Positions 1 to 7,810 are shown, counted from the stretch's first letter. The stretch is DNA of 64,000 nucleotides from Halovenus carboxidivorans (GCF_009831575.1 NZ_WUUT01000001.1:829345-893344), one strand, 5' to 3'. Notes: generated by a model from the sequence alone, not told the origin. Program-made: numbers and translations.

Positions 1-189
1 GTCCGGTTCGGGGAGGGCGCTGTGGACATTGTATCTGTGTCTTCGCCCACCAACATCGTATAACGACGTGCTAGGAGTGCAGACGGAGGCCACTACGATA
101 TCTAGCTACCACGACCTGCCACTCGGTACGACACCAAATACCACATGACCGACCGACGAGACAGATCTACGACCCGGCGGGTCGCGGAG

Positions 190-561
190 CTATTCGCAAT
201 TCTCGCTTTCTTCGCGTATCCACGCGGCCAACTCCTCGCCCGGGACGAAGCCGTCGTCTCTCCGCGCCACCGGTTCTCCGTCGACGAACAGCACCAGAAG
301 CGGGACGCGCCGAACGTCGAATCGCTCGATCAACGGCGGATCGTCCCTGGGGTTGACGAAGCCGATGTCGATTCCGAGTTCCCGTCCGACGTTGCCGACC
401 ACCGGCTCCATGCTCTGACAGAGGCCACAACCGTTCGTGTAGAACTCGACGAGTGCGGTCTCCGCGCCTGCAACGAACTCGTCTAACTCACTCTCGTCCG
501 CGAGTTGTGCTGGCCGGTGCTGATCCGTCGCAGGGGTCGTATCGGCGTCTGCGGTTGTCAT
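190..561 (-). CDS. Thioredoxin-fold protein
   Basis: The 123-aa product has a thioredoxin fold with a C-G-L-C active-site pair (Cys45, Cys48) after the strand LVEFY, and the expected cis-proline at Pro87 in RRVPLLVL. Such proteins exchange thiols and disulfides in the cytoplasm. The CGLC motif is not the classical CGPC, so the redox potential and partners may differ from canonical thioredoxin. About 30 acidic N-terminal residues precede the domain. The gene stands alone and diverges from the coiled-coil gene at 641. Family assignment is firm; the substrate is unknown. Confidence 0.88.
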   Translation of the reverse strand: MTTADADTTPATDQHRPAQLADESELDEFVAGAETALVEFYTNGCGLCQSMEPVVGNVGRELGIDIGFVNPRDDPPLIERFDVRRVPLLVLFVDGEPVARRDDGFVPGEELAAWIREESENCE

Positions 562-640
562 ACCCGTTTTTGTCGCTGCGGGCGTCTAAACGCTTCGTCG
601 GGGGACAACTGTCTTGCTGACCGAGCACGAAGCAACCACA

Positions 641-1117
641 ATGAGCGACGACAGCGGCGACCTCTCGCCGGCGGAACTGGCCGAGTACTGCAGGACGCAG
701 GCGGGGCTGCTCGCGGGCCGTACGGAGACTATCGCCGCCGAGACCGACGAGCTACTGGACGAGATCGACGAGGACATCGCGGTCATGCGCGACCGACTGG
801 AGGGTGAGCCAGGCGATTCCGACGCGTCCGCTGACTCCTCGCGGACGGACGAAACAGCCGACGCCGCCGCCGAACTGGAGCAACTGGAAGCCGATATCGA
901 GCAGCGACAGGCTGTCGCCGAGGCGAACCGGGCACGGATGGCGGCCATCCGGGACCTCTCCGAGAACTACGCCGAGCTCGCGGCCGACCTCGACACTGTC
1001 GACGGCGAACAGGAGGCACTCGAACGGATCGTCGCGTTCGAGCAAGAGCACGACGCGTCCGCCTACTTCGACGACCGCCAGACGCTACTCGAAGCCGTCG
1101 CGGAATCGAACAGCTAG
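641..1117 (+). CDS. Acidic coiled-coil protein of unknown function
   Basis: The 158-aa product is highly acidic and mostly helical, with long Glu/Asp/Ala/Leu stretches typical of coiled coils in its middle and C-terminal parts. No catalytic motif or membrane segment is visible. I chose the ATG at 641, which opens with MSDDSGDLSP. An upstream in-frame ATG at 614 would add nine residues unlike the rest of the protein. It is divergent from the thioredoxin-like gene. I do not recognise a named family; a structural or scaffolding role is only a guess. Confidence 0.72.
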   Translation: MSDDSGDLSPAELAEYCRTQAGLLAGRTETIAAETDELLDEIDEDIAVMRDRLEGEPGDSDASADSSRTDETADAAAELEQLEADIEQRQAVAEANRARMAAIRDLSENYAELAADLDTVDGEQEALERIVAFEQEHDASAYFDDRQTLLEAVAESNS

Positions 1118-1136
1118 CTGTCGGGGTGTTCAACCG

Positions 1137-1337
1137 TCAGTGGTCGTGTTCGTGCCATCCGACCTGCGGTGCGAAGTGCAACCTGTGGTCCGTCCCGTCT
1201 GTCGTGACGATTATCGTGTCGATTCCCTCGGTGGGGCTCTCTTCTGTCTCTACCTGTTCGAAGGTATCGCTCCCGCGCAGTTCGTCGACTTCACTCGACG
1301 TGAGTGGTCGGTTCGGAAGGACATCACTCAGTGCCAT
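1137..1337 (-). CDS. Small haloarchaeal protein of unknown function
   Basis: This 66-aa protein begins MALSDVLPNR and ends in a histidine-rich WHEHDH tail that could bind a metal. The chosen ATG lies about 25 nt downstream of the box GGATATATCC (1358-1367, palindromic so readable on this strand), which fits a leaderless transcript; a start further upstream would put coding sequence across that box. A central segment (DTIIVTTDGTDHRLHFAPQV) looks like a small beta-sheet. Function is not recognised. Confidence 0.6.
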   Translation of the reverse strand: MALSDVLPNRPLTSSEVDELRGSDTFEQVETEESPTEGIDTIIVTTDGTDHRLHFAPQVGWHEHDH

Positions 1338-1457
1338 GCCCACGGGTACGCCCCGCCGGATATATCCGTGGTCCGGTTCGCTCTCCGTTTTCCGGCTACC
1401 GACGCTGCAAACCGGTGTCGACCCCGGCACCGAGTACGTCGCAGTGTCCGATCGCCG

Positions 1458-1694
1458 CTACGGTTTCCAGTCGATTTCGATCCTGACGGTCTCACGACTC
1501 CCGCGGAATCGGGATTGCTTCTCGACGACATCGATCCGGTAACTCACCGTCTCTGACGGCGTGAGTACAACGTTCTTGTTGCCGACGCGGACTTTCATCT
1601 CTTCGCCGGACCGCAGTTCCTCCGCCAGGTCGGTCAGTCGCTCGGCGACGGCAGCCCTGTCCATCCGCTCGGCGTTTGTCGTTTGATCCGCCAT
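1458..1694 (-). CDS. Amphi-Trp domain protein
   Basis: The 78-aa product matches the small amphi-Trp domain family. It has an N-terminal amphipathic helix (AAVAERLTDLAEELRSG), then beta strands with a conserved glycine, and ends in EIDWKP, where the tryptophan is characteristic. These proteins are widespread in haloarchaea and have no established biochemical role. No signal peptide or membrane segment is present. It lies upstream of the small histidine-tailed gene at 1137 on the same strand; a 120-nt gap separates them. Confidence 0.82.
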   Translation of the reverse strand: MADQTTNAERMDRAAVAERLTDLAEELRSGEEMKVRVGNKNVVLTPSETVSYRIDVVEKQSRFRGSRETVRIEIDWKP

Positions 1695-1829
1695 ACACGT
1701 TCAATGGGATAACCAGTGGTTGTTATGATGGGCTTACGTCACCCCGCTCCACCGTTCCCGCCGATTGTCGCCATCAGCGGCGCCCATCGGGAGTGATGCC
1801 TTTTTATCCGCTATCGAGTTAGCCTCGGC

Positions 1830-2216
1830 ATGGATCCGATCCAGGTGCTTCAGGACGGCGCAGTTCGTGTCTCGGAGGCGACGTACGCGGTCTGCCGAAC
1901 CGACCACAGCCATCCAGCGGCGTTCGCGACGATCCGGGACGAGACCGAGACCACGCTCATCATCGAAGAGAGCGAGGTCGGGAGCCTCGACGCCGAGACC
2001 GTCGAGACCGGCTGGAAACGCCTCACCTTCGAGATGGAACTCCCGTTCGAACTCGTCGGGTTCCTCGCGACGGTTGCCACGGAACTTGCCGAAGCGGATG
2101 TCTCGGTGTTCGTCGTCTCCTCGTACTCGACTGACCACGTGCTCGTCAAGCAAGAGAACCTCGACGATGCCCTCTCCCGACTCGAGGAGCTGGGCTGTCG
2201 TATCCTGATGCAGTGA
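1830..2216 (+). CDS. ACT-domain protein (CASTOR/ACT_7 type)
   Basis: The 128-aa product looks like two tandem ACT-like modules. The second half (FELVGFLATVATELAEADVSVFVVSSY) carries the helix and strand typical of small-molecule-binding ACT domains of the CASTOR type. Members bind amino acids or related ligands and regulate metabolism. The ATG at 1830 is about 26 nt after a TATA-like TTTTTATCC (1800-1808), consistent with leaderless transcription. The gene is monocistronic, and its ligand cannot be deduced from the sequence. Confidence 0.8.
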   Translation: MDPIQVLQDGAVRVSEATYAVCRTDHSHPAAFATIRDETETTLIIEESEVGSLDAETVETGWKRLTFEMELPFELVGFLATVATELAEADVSVFVVSSYSTDHVLVKQENLDDALSRLEELGCRILMQ

Positions 2217-2359
2217 GCAAAAGCCCGCGCCACCAGCTCACCGCTCGCCGAACGGCGACCCGGAGTTTATTTTTCGGTACGACTGTCGTCTGGCGGTTTC
2301 AGCCGTGTCCGTCGGCCACCTGTGGATCGATCTGTGTCTGCTCCTGGCGATTCCGGTGC

Positions 2360-4450
2360 TCAGCCGAAGTGTTCGAGCGGCGGTGTCAGCTGTCCGGAAA
2401 GCGCCTGCTCGATGTCTTCGGCTCGCCACCCGACCGGGGATAGCACGCTTTCGGCAGCTCTGACGAGCTGTTTCCGGTAGAACGAGATATCGTACGTGTC
2501 ACACCCCTCGGCGGAGAGGCGAACCCGCTCGCGGTCGGTTCTGTCGTCGTCGACGACGACGTAGGAGACGTCCGTGCCGGCGGCCGACTCCCAACCCCCG
2601 TCCGCGAGCCGCTGCATGGCCGCTGTCGTCTGTGTCGACTGCGTGTACTCGCCAAGTCCCTTCGACGTTCGCCTCGTCACCGTCAACTTCTCCGGGTCGA
2701 CCGTTTCCGTTTCGAGCCGACTCGTCCAGTCGGCCAACTCCGTACAGACGGCCTCCGGATCGCGGGTCTGATCGAACGCCTCGATCAGCGCGCGCTGGCA
2801 CTCCGCGACGAACGGCGGCGTGCTGCGCTGTCGACACTCGACCCCGCGATACTTGTATCCGCCGCCGGCTCGCTTGCCGAAGTACTTCGTCAGTGCGCCG
2901 CTCTCACTGTTGCGAAGCGGGACGAACGCAATCCAGTCGTACTCTCCCTCGTATTCGAGCCGGATGCCCGTCTGCTCCGTGACCGCAGTCGCGACCTCCG
3001 GCAGCGGTGTTCGGTCCCGACCGGGCCGCGGTGTGACCCAGAGGCTGTCGACGATGCCGTGGACGACCCGCCAGCCGGCCGCCTCCAACTGTGCCTTCGC
3101 ATCGAGTAGCAGTTCGCGGGCGTAGGCGTTGATGGCCTCGTGGCACTCGATCCGGCCGAACTTCGCGTTAGAGAACCCCTGATACCCGAAACAGGAGACG
3201 AGAATCCACTTCAGCGCGTCCGCCCGTCCCTGCAGTGTCGCTCTCCTCGCAGGATCGTCGATATCAGCGAGTTCTGCCTTGATCGCATCTCGATCGTCGA
3301 TGAGCGGCCCGAGCACGTCCGGCAGATACCCCGGTTCGTCACAGATGCTGTACCCGAGTCCCGGCACGTCCGCTCGGTCGTGACAGTCGCATCTGATCGT
3401 CTCGGGGCTGACGTTTCGCGTACAGATGATATTCGGGTACAGCGACGAGAAATCGAGTTCGTGGACGGTCTCGCGGACGCCGACCGCCGGAGCGAAGGTG
3501 AATCCACCGCGGTCGGCGTCGTGCAACTGCCGCATCTGTTTCGGAAACTCGTGGCGTCGACTCTTCCACGGAACGAGGACGTTCCGCGCGACTGCCTCGC
3601 GGATCTGGATCGCCGTCAACACGTTCCCAATCGAGGCCCACGAGAGCTCCTGTAACGGTTTCTGCGACCGCTCGACGAGGTCGAGGCAGCCGTCGAGGGT
3701 CGTCTCGTCGTAGAAGAAGGTGTTCGCCCGGTCGATCAGCACGCGACCCGGAACGTCGTATCGGGCCGGCGAGTGACCGACCTGCCCGTAGCTCTCGTAG
3801 GTCGACGCGCTCGCCAGTTGCTCGTATCCCGACCGCCGGCCCAACTGAACCGGAGCGTCGAGGCGCTGTCCGGTCTCGGTTACCGCCGGGACCAATTCGG
3901 CCGTAGACAGCACGAGTACGTCCGGATCGACCGCGTGCAGCCGTTCTCGCAGCGTCGCGACGACCTCAGTCGGCGTCTCACACAGATCGTCACCGATCCG
4001 CAACGCTGTCACCGGGACCTCGGGCGTACCGGGCTGTGGGTACTCGATATCGAGTGTCCGGAGCGACCGCTGTGGTGTCGCATCCCGCCCCGTCTCGAGG
4101 CAGTAGCGGAACGCTCGCGAGAGGTCGACGTTGAACAGACGGTAAGTCCCGGGCCGGCCCTGGCGGCGGATCCAGGCTGCAACCGGCTGAACGCGCCCGA
4201 TCGAAGCTACATCGATCCGGAGAACTCGTTCCTCGTCGCGCCGGAACGCGGGTCGCCAGCCCTCCTGCTCAACCGCTGCCACGTCTCCCCGCTGTTCGAG
4301 TCGGTCCGCGAGTCGGTCAAGACCGTCGCCCGCCGTCGTCGCGGCGTAGATTGTCGGCGTGTACGACGTGTTCCGGCGGGTCCGGACGCCGTTGGCCGTC
4401 GCGTGCCACTCCCGGACGCCGTCGTCGGTGTACTCAACCGTCAGCACCAT
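2360..4450 (-). CDS. polB2: Divergent B-family DNA polymerase (PolB2-type)
   Basis: The 696-aa product is a short family B polymerase. Motif A is intact (DFSSLYPNII, Asp333). Motif B retains Lys414, but the usual NSxYG reads VSCFG. Motif C reads H-G-I-V-D-S instead of YGDTDS, so the first aspartate is replaced by isoleucine and only Asp468 remains. The exonuclease region keeps an LDIE (133-136) resembling Exo I, but I see no Exo II motif, so proofreading is probably lost. Both aspartates generally needed for metal binding (Asp333, Asp468) persist, so catalysis is possible. Its start overlaps the upstream 91-aa gene by 17 nt. Archaeal PolB2 proteins were first regarded as inactivated; translesion activity has been reported for a Sulfolobus relative. 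Confidence 0.9.
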   Translation of the reverse strand: MVLTVEYTDDGVREWHATANGVRTRRNTSYTPTIYAATTAGDGLDRLADRLEQRGDVAAVEQEGWRPAFRRDEERVLRIDVASIGRVQPVAAWIRRQGRPGTYRLFNVDLSRAFRYCLETGRDATPQRSLRTLDIEYPQPGTPEVPVTALRIGDDLCETPTEVVATLRERLHAVDPDVLVLSTAELVPAVTETGQRLDAPVQLGRRSGYEQLASASTYESYGQVGHSPARYDVPGRVLIDRANTFFYDETTLDGCLDLVERSQKPLQELSWASIGNVLTAIQIREAVARNVLVPWKSRRHEFPKQMRQLHDADRGGFTFAPAVGVRETVHELDFSSLYPNIICTRNVSPETIRCDCHDRADVPGLGYSICDEPGYLPDVLGPLIDDRDAIKAELADIDDPARRATLQGRADALKWILVSCFGYQGFSNAKFGRIECHEAINAYARELLLDAKAQLEAAGWRVVHGIVDSLWVTPRPGRDRTPLPEVATAVTEQTGIRLEYEGEYDWIAFVPLRNSESGALTKYFGKRAGGGYKYRGVECRQRSTPPFVAECQRALIEAFDQTRDPEAVCTELADWTSRLETETVDPEKLTVTRRTSKGLGEYTQSTQTTAAMQRLADGGWESAAGTDVSYVVVDDDRTDRERVRLSAEGCDTYDISFYRKQLVRAAESVLSPVGWRAEDIEQALSGQLTPPLEHFG

Positions 4451-4709
4451 CGTCGACCTCCTCCAGTTGAGCGACTCGCTCGGTTAGCGCCGCCAGTTCC
4501 CGCTCGTGTGCCAGTAACACCGATACCAGAAACGGTATCTCGGGGTTCGGGTGGTTGAGGTAGCCGGCAGCGTGGGCGTACGTTCGCCCGTGCTCGAACA
4601 GTCGCTCGACGTGTGGCTGCTCGCTCGCCCGCAGCGCCCGGCGATAGGGCTCGAACTCCGCCTCGATCTCTTCGAGACGGTCACGGTAGGTCGGGTTAGT
4701 TCGACCCAC
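4434..4709 (-). CDS. Small helical protein of the PolB2 cassette
   Basis: This 91-aa protein lies between the RadA-like gene (14-nt overlap) and the polymerase gene (17-nt overlap), a layout that implies translational coupling. It is predicted mainly helical. The first half has a charged amphipathic helix (YRDRLEEIEAEFEPYRRAL), and the C-terminus looks like a short coiled coil (HERELAALTERVAQLEEV). No enzymatic motif is visible. By position it may be an adaptor between the RecA-fold protein and the polymerase, which is inference. I do not recognise a named domain. Confidence 0.82.
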   Translation of the reverse strand: MGRTNPTYRDRLEEIEAEFEPYRRALRASEQPHVERLFEHGRTYAHAAGYLNHPNPEIPFLVSVLLAHERELAALTERVAQLEEVDDGADG

Positions 4710-5406
4710 GAATACTCACCCCCAACCTGTCCTCAGGTGTGTCTCCCGGCGTTTCGTAGAGCGGCTCCCGACTCGCGAGCACGTCGGCCCAGAACGCGAG
4801 CGTCGTCTGCACCACCTCGCCGCCCTCGACGGGATACACGAGGGTCTCCTCCTCCGGCGTCTGGAACCGCGGCCCGAACGGGGTCTGCTCGCAGCGCACT
4901 CGCTGATCCGCCGCCCGTTCGACCGGCGCGCTGAACTCGTCGGCACGGCTCCGCGTGACCAGCGCGGCCACGTCCGCTCTGCGAGCGATCCGGGCGAGCG
5001 ACACGACCCCGGTGAGCAGCATCTCCTCGCCCTCGTCGGCGAGCAGGCTGTCGTCGCGGTAGTACCGGTCGATCTCCGGGACCACGACGAGGCTCGTCTC
5101 GGCGGTGAGCCAATCCGGAAGCTTCTGCAGGAGCGCGAGGTGCTGGAACGGGGTGAACCCCCGCGCGACCCGGATCTGGTCGAGAATCCGCGCCGAAGGG
5201 GCGAGGTCGGTCAGCGGGTCTGTCCGTGCGCGCGTCCCTGGATCGATCCAGATTCCGGTTCCCCCGGAGAGCAGGACGTGATCGACAGCCAGCGCGTGGA
5301 CGACGTTGTCTATCGAGTCGGTGTCGTTGCAGAGTGTAATCCCGGGGTCGAGGTCGGGCACCGCGGCGATCTGATCCGGCGTCGAGCGTCGGGTGGATCC
5401 TGACAT
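4696..5406 (-). CDS. RecA/RadA-fold protein lacking Walker A
   Basis: The 236-aa product resembles the core of RadA/RecA ATPases. Residues 79-100 (VARGFTPFQHLALLQKLPDW) recall the RadA segment before Walker B, and LVVVPEID (106-113) occupies the Walker B position. The region that should hold the P-loop reads LLSGGTGIWIDPG (45-57), with no GxxxxGK[ST], so ATP hydrolysis is unlikely. The ATG at 5406 was chosen because a TATA-like box (5430-5437) lies 23 nt upstream; a longer ORF would run antisense through orc1. It is first in the cassette with the 91-aa gene and polB2. Composition is reminiscent of ImuA/SulA-type RecA relatives, by analogy only. Confidence 0.78.
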   Translation of the reverse strand: MSGSTRRSTPDQIAAVPDLDPGITLCNDTDSIDNVVHALAVDHVLLSGGTGIWIDPGTRARTDPLTDLAPSARILDQIRVARGFTPFQHLALLQKLPDWLTAETSLVVVPEIDRYYRDDSLLADEGEEMLLTGVVSLARIARRADVAALVTRSRADEFSAPVERAADQRVRCEQTPFGPRFQTPEEETLVYPVEGGEVVQTTLAFWADVLASREPLYETPGDTPEDRLGVSIRGSN

Positions 5407-5429
5407 ACACGGGGACTGTGCCGAGAGGG

Positions 5430-5437
5430 GGTTAAGC
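5430..5437 (-). promoter_or_regulatory. TATA-like box of the RadA-like/PolB2 cassette
   Basis: On the minus strand this reads GCTTAACC. It sits exactly 23 nt before the ATG at 5406, consistent with a leaderless transcript. The orc1 promoter has the near-identical box GCTTATGT at the same distance from its own ATG. Confidence 0.6.
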
Positions 5438-5448
5438 GAGTGGGCGGC

Positions 5449-5466
5449 GCTTCCGGGTTTCCGGGT
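5449..5466 (-). promoter_or_regulatory. 18-bp promoter element, cassette side
   Basis: Read on the minus strand this is ACCCGGAAACCCGGAAGC. It lies 11 nt upstream of the cassette TATA-like box. It matches the orc1-side copy at 5551-5568 in 17 of 18 positions, and both copies point toward their own promoter. The plus-strand view shows two tandem TTCCGGGT units (5451-5466). Identity of the binding factor is unknown; Orc1 itself or a stress regulator are candidates. Confidence 0.6.
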
Positions 5467-5550
5467 TCTGCGGTGACTCTCGCTCCCGACCCGGGTTCCA
5501 AGTTGTGCGTCGGTCCGCCGCGGTCGGAGGTTCGCTGCCGGTGCGTCGCT

Positions 5551-5568
5551 ACCCGGAAACTCGGAAGC
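5551..5568 (+). promoter_or_regulatory. 18-bp promoter element, orc1 side
   Basis: ACCCGGAAACTCGGAAGC lies 11 nt upstream of the orc1 TATA-like box (5580-5587). It is the inverted partner of the copy at 5449-5466, with 84 nt between them. It contains GGAAAC, also part of haloarchaeal origin recognition boxes, but lacks the long G-run usual in those boxes. Confidence 0.6.
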
Positions 5569-5579
5569 ACGGCCCTTCC

Positions 5580-5587
5580 GCTTATGT
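5580..5587 (+). promoter_or_regulatory. TATA-like box of orc1/cdc6
   Basis: GCTTATGT is followed by 23 nt and then the ATG at 5611. This supports 5611 as the start of a leaderless mRNA over the upstream in-frame ATG at 5584, which lies inside the box itself. Confidence 0.6.
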
Positions 5588-5610
5588 GGCTGGCAGTTGA
5601 TCGCTCGGGT

Positions 5611-6612
5611 ATGATTCAGGACGCCCGCGTACTGCAGGACGACCATCTGCCTCGCGAGATTGTCCACCGCCACGAGGAGATGGCACAGCTCGCGACGGCG
5701 CTCGAACCCGTCGTCGAGGGTGACCGCCCGCAGCACGCGGTGTTGACGGGTCCGTCGGGGGCGGGGAAGACCTGCATCGCTCGGGCGACGCTCGACCGCC
5801 TCCAGGAGCAGGTACTCGACGTGCATACCGCCCACGTCGACTGCTGGCTCCACCACAGCGACTTCCGGATCCTTTACAAACTGCTCGAAACGCTCGGGAC
5901 GACCTACGACATCCACCGGTCGACGCCGCACGACGAACTGCTCGACCGACTCGCTGATCTGGAGAAACCCTTCCTGATCGTGCTCGACGAGGCCGACCAG
6001 ATCGACGACCCCGATCTGCTGCGCCGGCTGTACAGCGTTCCCCGGATTACGATGATTCTGGTCACCAACCACCAGCGAGACCTCTTCTCGCCGCTGGACG
6101 AGCGGCTGCAATCGCGGCTCCGGAGCAGCGACACCATCGAGTTCGACAGCTACACGCACGACGAACTCGTCGCGATCCTCTCCGACCGAGCCGACTGGGG
6201 GCTGACTGACGGCTCGATCACCGACGACCAGCTCGCTCGGCTGGCGACCGCCGCCCGTGGAAACGCCCGCGACGCCATCAGTATGCTGCGCTCGGCGGCT
6301 CGGAACGCGGAACAGGCCGGCCGCGAGCGGATCGACGAACTCGACATCGACGAGGCGATTCCCGCTGCCAGGGCAGAACTCCGCCAGAAGAGCCTCGACC
6401 GACTGACGGCCGACCAGTTGGCCGTCTACGACGTTCTCCGCGAAGGCGGGGAACTCATGCCGAAAGAGATCACTGCGGCGTACCAACAGCGCGTCGACGA
6501 CCCGAAATCGAAACGGACGGTCCGAAAGTATCTGCGAAAACTCGAACAGTACAACCTGATCGAGGGCTCGGGAAACGGACCCAGTAAGGTCTACACGACG
6601 ACGAGCTCCTGA
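5611..6612 (+). CDS. orc1: Orc1/Cdc6-family replication initiator
   Basis: The 333-aa AAA+ protein has Walker A GPSGAGKT (47-54), Walker B FLIVLDEAD (121-129), a sensor 1 region (MILVTNHQ, about 148-155) and a C-terminal winged helix ending near KYLRKLEQYNLIEGSG. This family binds origin recognition boxes and helps load MCM. It is shorter than the roughly 400-aa main haloarchaeal Orc1 proteins and may be one of the accessory paralogues. It is divergent from the RadA-like/PolB2 cassette and shares a matched promoter element with it. The 204-bp intergenic region has no obvious AT-rich unwinding element, so it is not clearly an origin. Confidence 0.93.
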   Translation: MIQDARVLQDDHLPREIVHRHEEMAQLATALEPVVEGDRPQHAVLTGPSGAGKTCIARATLDRLQEQVLDVHTAHVDCWLHHSDFRILYKLLETLGTTYDIHRSTPHDELLDRLADLEKPFLIVLDEADQIDDPDLLRRLYSVPRITMILVTNHQRDLFSPLDERLQSRLRSSDTIEFDSYTHDELVAILSDRADWGLTDGSITDDQLARLATAARGNARDAISMLRSAARNAEQAGRERIDELDIDEAIPAARAELRQKSLDRLTADQLAVYDVLREGGELMPKEITAAYQQRVDDPKSKRTVRKYLRKLEQYNLIEGSGNGPSKVYTTTSS

Positions 6613-6681
6613 AAGGAGGCGAGTCCATCGCTGATTGCGGGTTCGAGACTCACCGGTCGGCTCGCCACGGTGTTGGGCAAA

Positions 6682-7524
6682 TCAGGAGGCGCTCTCGTTA
6701 CCCTTCTCGATTCGAACGTACGGTGTCACCCGCGTGTCTGCTGTCAGCCGCCTGTACGCGACGGTGACGCCGAGGTAGAGGATGGCGATACTCACGAGGA
6801 ATCCGGTCTGGGCGGGGCCGTCCCACGCGAACCCATCTACCAGTAGCGGCCAGCTATTACCGAGTCCGTGCAGCAGTCCCACGAAGTAGAGGTTCTCCGT
6901 GAGTTCGTACACGATCCCGAACCCGGCCCCGCTGAGTGTGAGTACGACCAGTGTCCCGACGACGGAGACCCCGCTCACGTATCCACCTTCGACCAGAATC
7001 CTCGGCACGTGCGCGAGGGCAAACAGGACACCTGCTGTGACGACGGCTCCCGCCCGCGAGAGCCAGCTATTCCCTCCGAGTACGCTCCGCACCTTCCCCT
7101 GCAGGTACCCGCGGAATACGAGCTCTTCGATAAATGCGTAGCTCATCGTCGCAGCGAGGGCTCCGACCGAGACCGATGTGAGCAAATCAGCCCCCCACGG
7201 GTTACCACTCGCGAGTGCCAGCCCCACACCGACGACGTTCAGCCCGACCCAGACGGCGATGAAGGCACCGAAGCCGGGCGCGACGAACGGACGCGAGAGC
7301 CCGATATCCGCCGCGTCGGCGTCGTCCAGATAGAGAAAGCCGAGCCCAATCGCGGCGAGCCCGAGGAACCACACTGTCTCGACGGCGTGCTGTGTCACTG
7401 CTGTCTCGCTCGTCACGGCTGCGTCGACCAACTGATTGAGCACGATATACGCTGCTACCACGGCGAGAAACACGATCAGCCACGTCGGATCGCTGTCTAT
7501 CGACACTTCTCTCTCCGTTTTCAT
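6682..7524 (-). CDS. CPBP-family intramembrane metalloprotease
   Basis: The 280-aa polytopic membrane protein has the CPBP (Abi) signature. The EE pair is at 133-134 followed by FRGYLQ, with a histidine in LFALAHVP (His172) and another in LLHGLGN (His219). Seven or eight hydrophobic segments are apparent. Family members include the CAAX prenyl protease Rce1 and proteins involved in bacteriocin immunity; the haloarchaeal substrate is unknown. It is convergent with orc1 and has no obvious operon partner. Confidence 0.9.
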   Translation of the reverse strand: MKTEREVSIDSDPTWLIVFLAVVAAYIVLNQLVDAAVTSETAVTQHAVETVWFLGLAAIGLGFLYLDDADAADIGLSRPFVAPGFGAFIAVWVGLNVVGVGLALASGNPWGADLLTSVSVGALAATMSYAFIEELVFRGYLQGKVRSVLGGNSWLSRAGAVVTAGVLFALAHVPRILVEGGYVSGVSVVGTLVVLTLSGAGFGIVYELTENLYFVGLLHGLGNSWPLLVDGFAWDGPAQTGFLVSIAILYLGVTVAYRRLTADTRVTPYVRIEKGNESAS

Positions 7525-7647
7525 CTGTTCGCTCGCGGTCTATTCGTTGGGGAGTGTTGGGTTGTATTAACGATTGCTCCGCTGCTATTCATACCAACTG
7601 GCCCCGAACTCGCGGCCTGCCGGTCAACTCGCCACAGAAGTGATCAC

Positions 7648-7662
7648 AGGCGGACTCGAACC
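7648..7662. repeat. Partial tRNA T-arm-like repeat
   Basis: This 15-nt segment matches the T-arm of the neighbouring tRNA-Gln (7745-7759) in 13 of 15 positions and in the same orientation. It lies downstream of the tRNA 3' end. It may be a relic of integration at the tRNA, but 15 nt is short. The rest of the 214-nt gap contains no gene I can support. Confidence 0.35.
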
Positions 7663-7738
7663 CCGAGGACTCGCTTCGCTCGCCCTCTGAAACGAATCCG
7701 CGTCGCGACGCTCCACGCTCACTTCGGTCGCGCAGAAT

Positions 7739-7810
7739 AGTCCCGGGCGGATTCGAACCGCCGTCAGAGGCTCCAAAGGCCTCTATGATTGGCCGCTACA
7801 CCACGGGACT
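7739..7810 (-). tRNA. tRNA-Gln (anticodon UUG)
   Basis: Read on the minus strand, the acceptor stem AGTCCCG pairs with CGGGACT. The anticodon stem GAGGC/GCCTC encloses the loop CTTTGGA, giving UUG at positions 34-36. The T-arm GGCGG-TTCGAAT-CCGCC is perfect. CCA is not encoded and no intron is seen. Confidence 0.95.

Noticed and set aside
1-189. Possible gene fragment at the left edge
   Set aside because: No open frame with protein-like composition is visible in either strand; the region is left without a feature.
5407-5610. A complete replication origin beside orc1
   Set aside because: No AT-rich unwinding region and no G-run-containing origin boxes are visible; only the paired promoter element is supported.
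4696-6486. 596-codon minus-strand open frame spanning the RadA-like gene and orc1
   Set aside because: Its upstream part runs antisense through orc1, whose motifs are clear; only the portion from the ATG at 5406, behind a TATA-like box, is protein-like.
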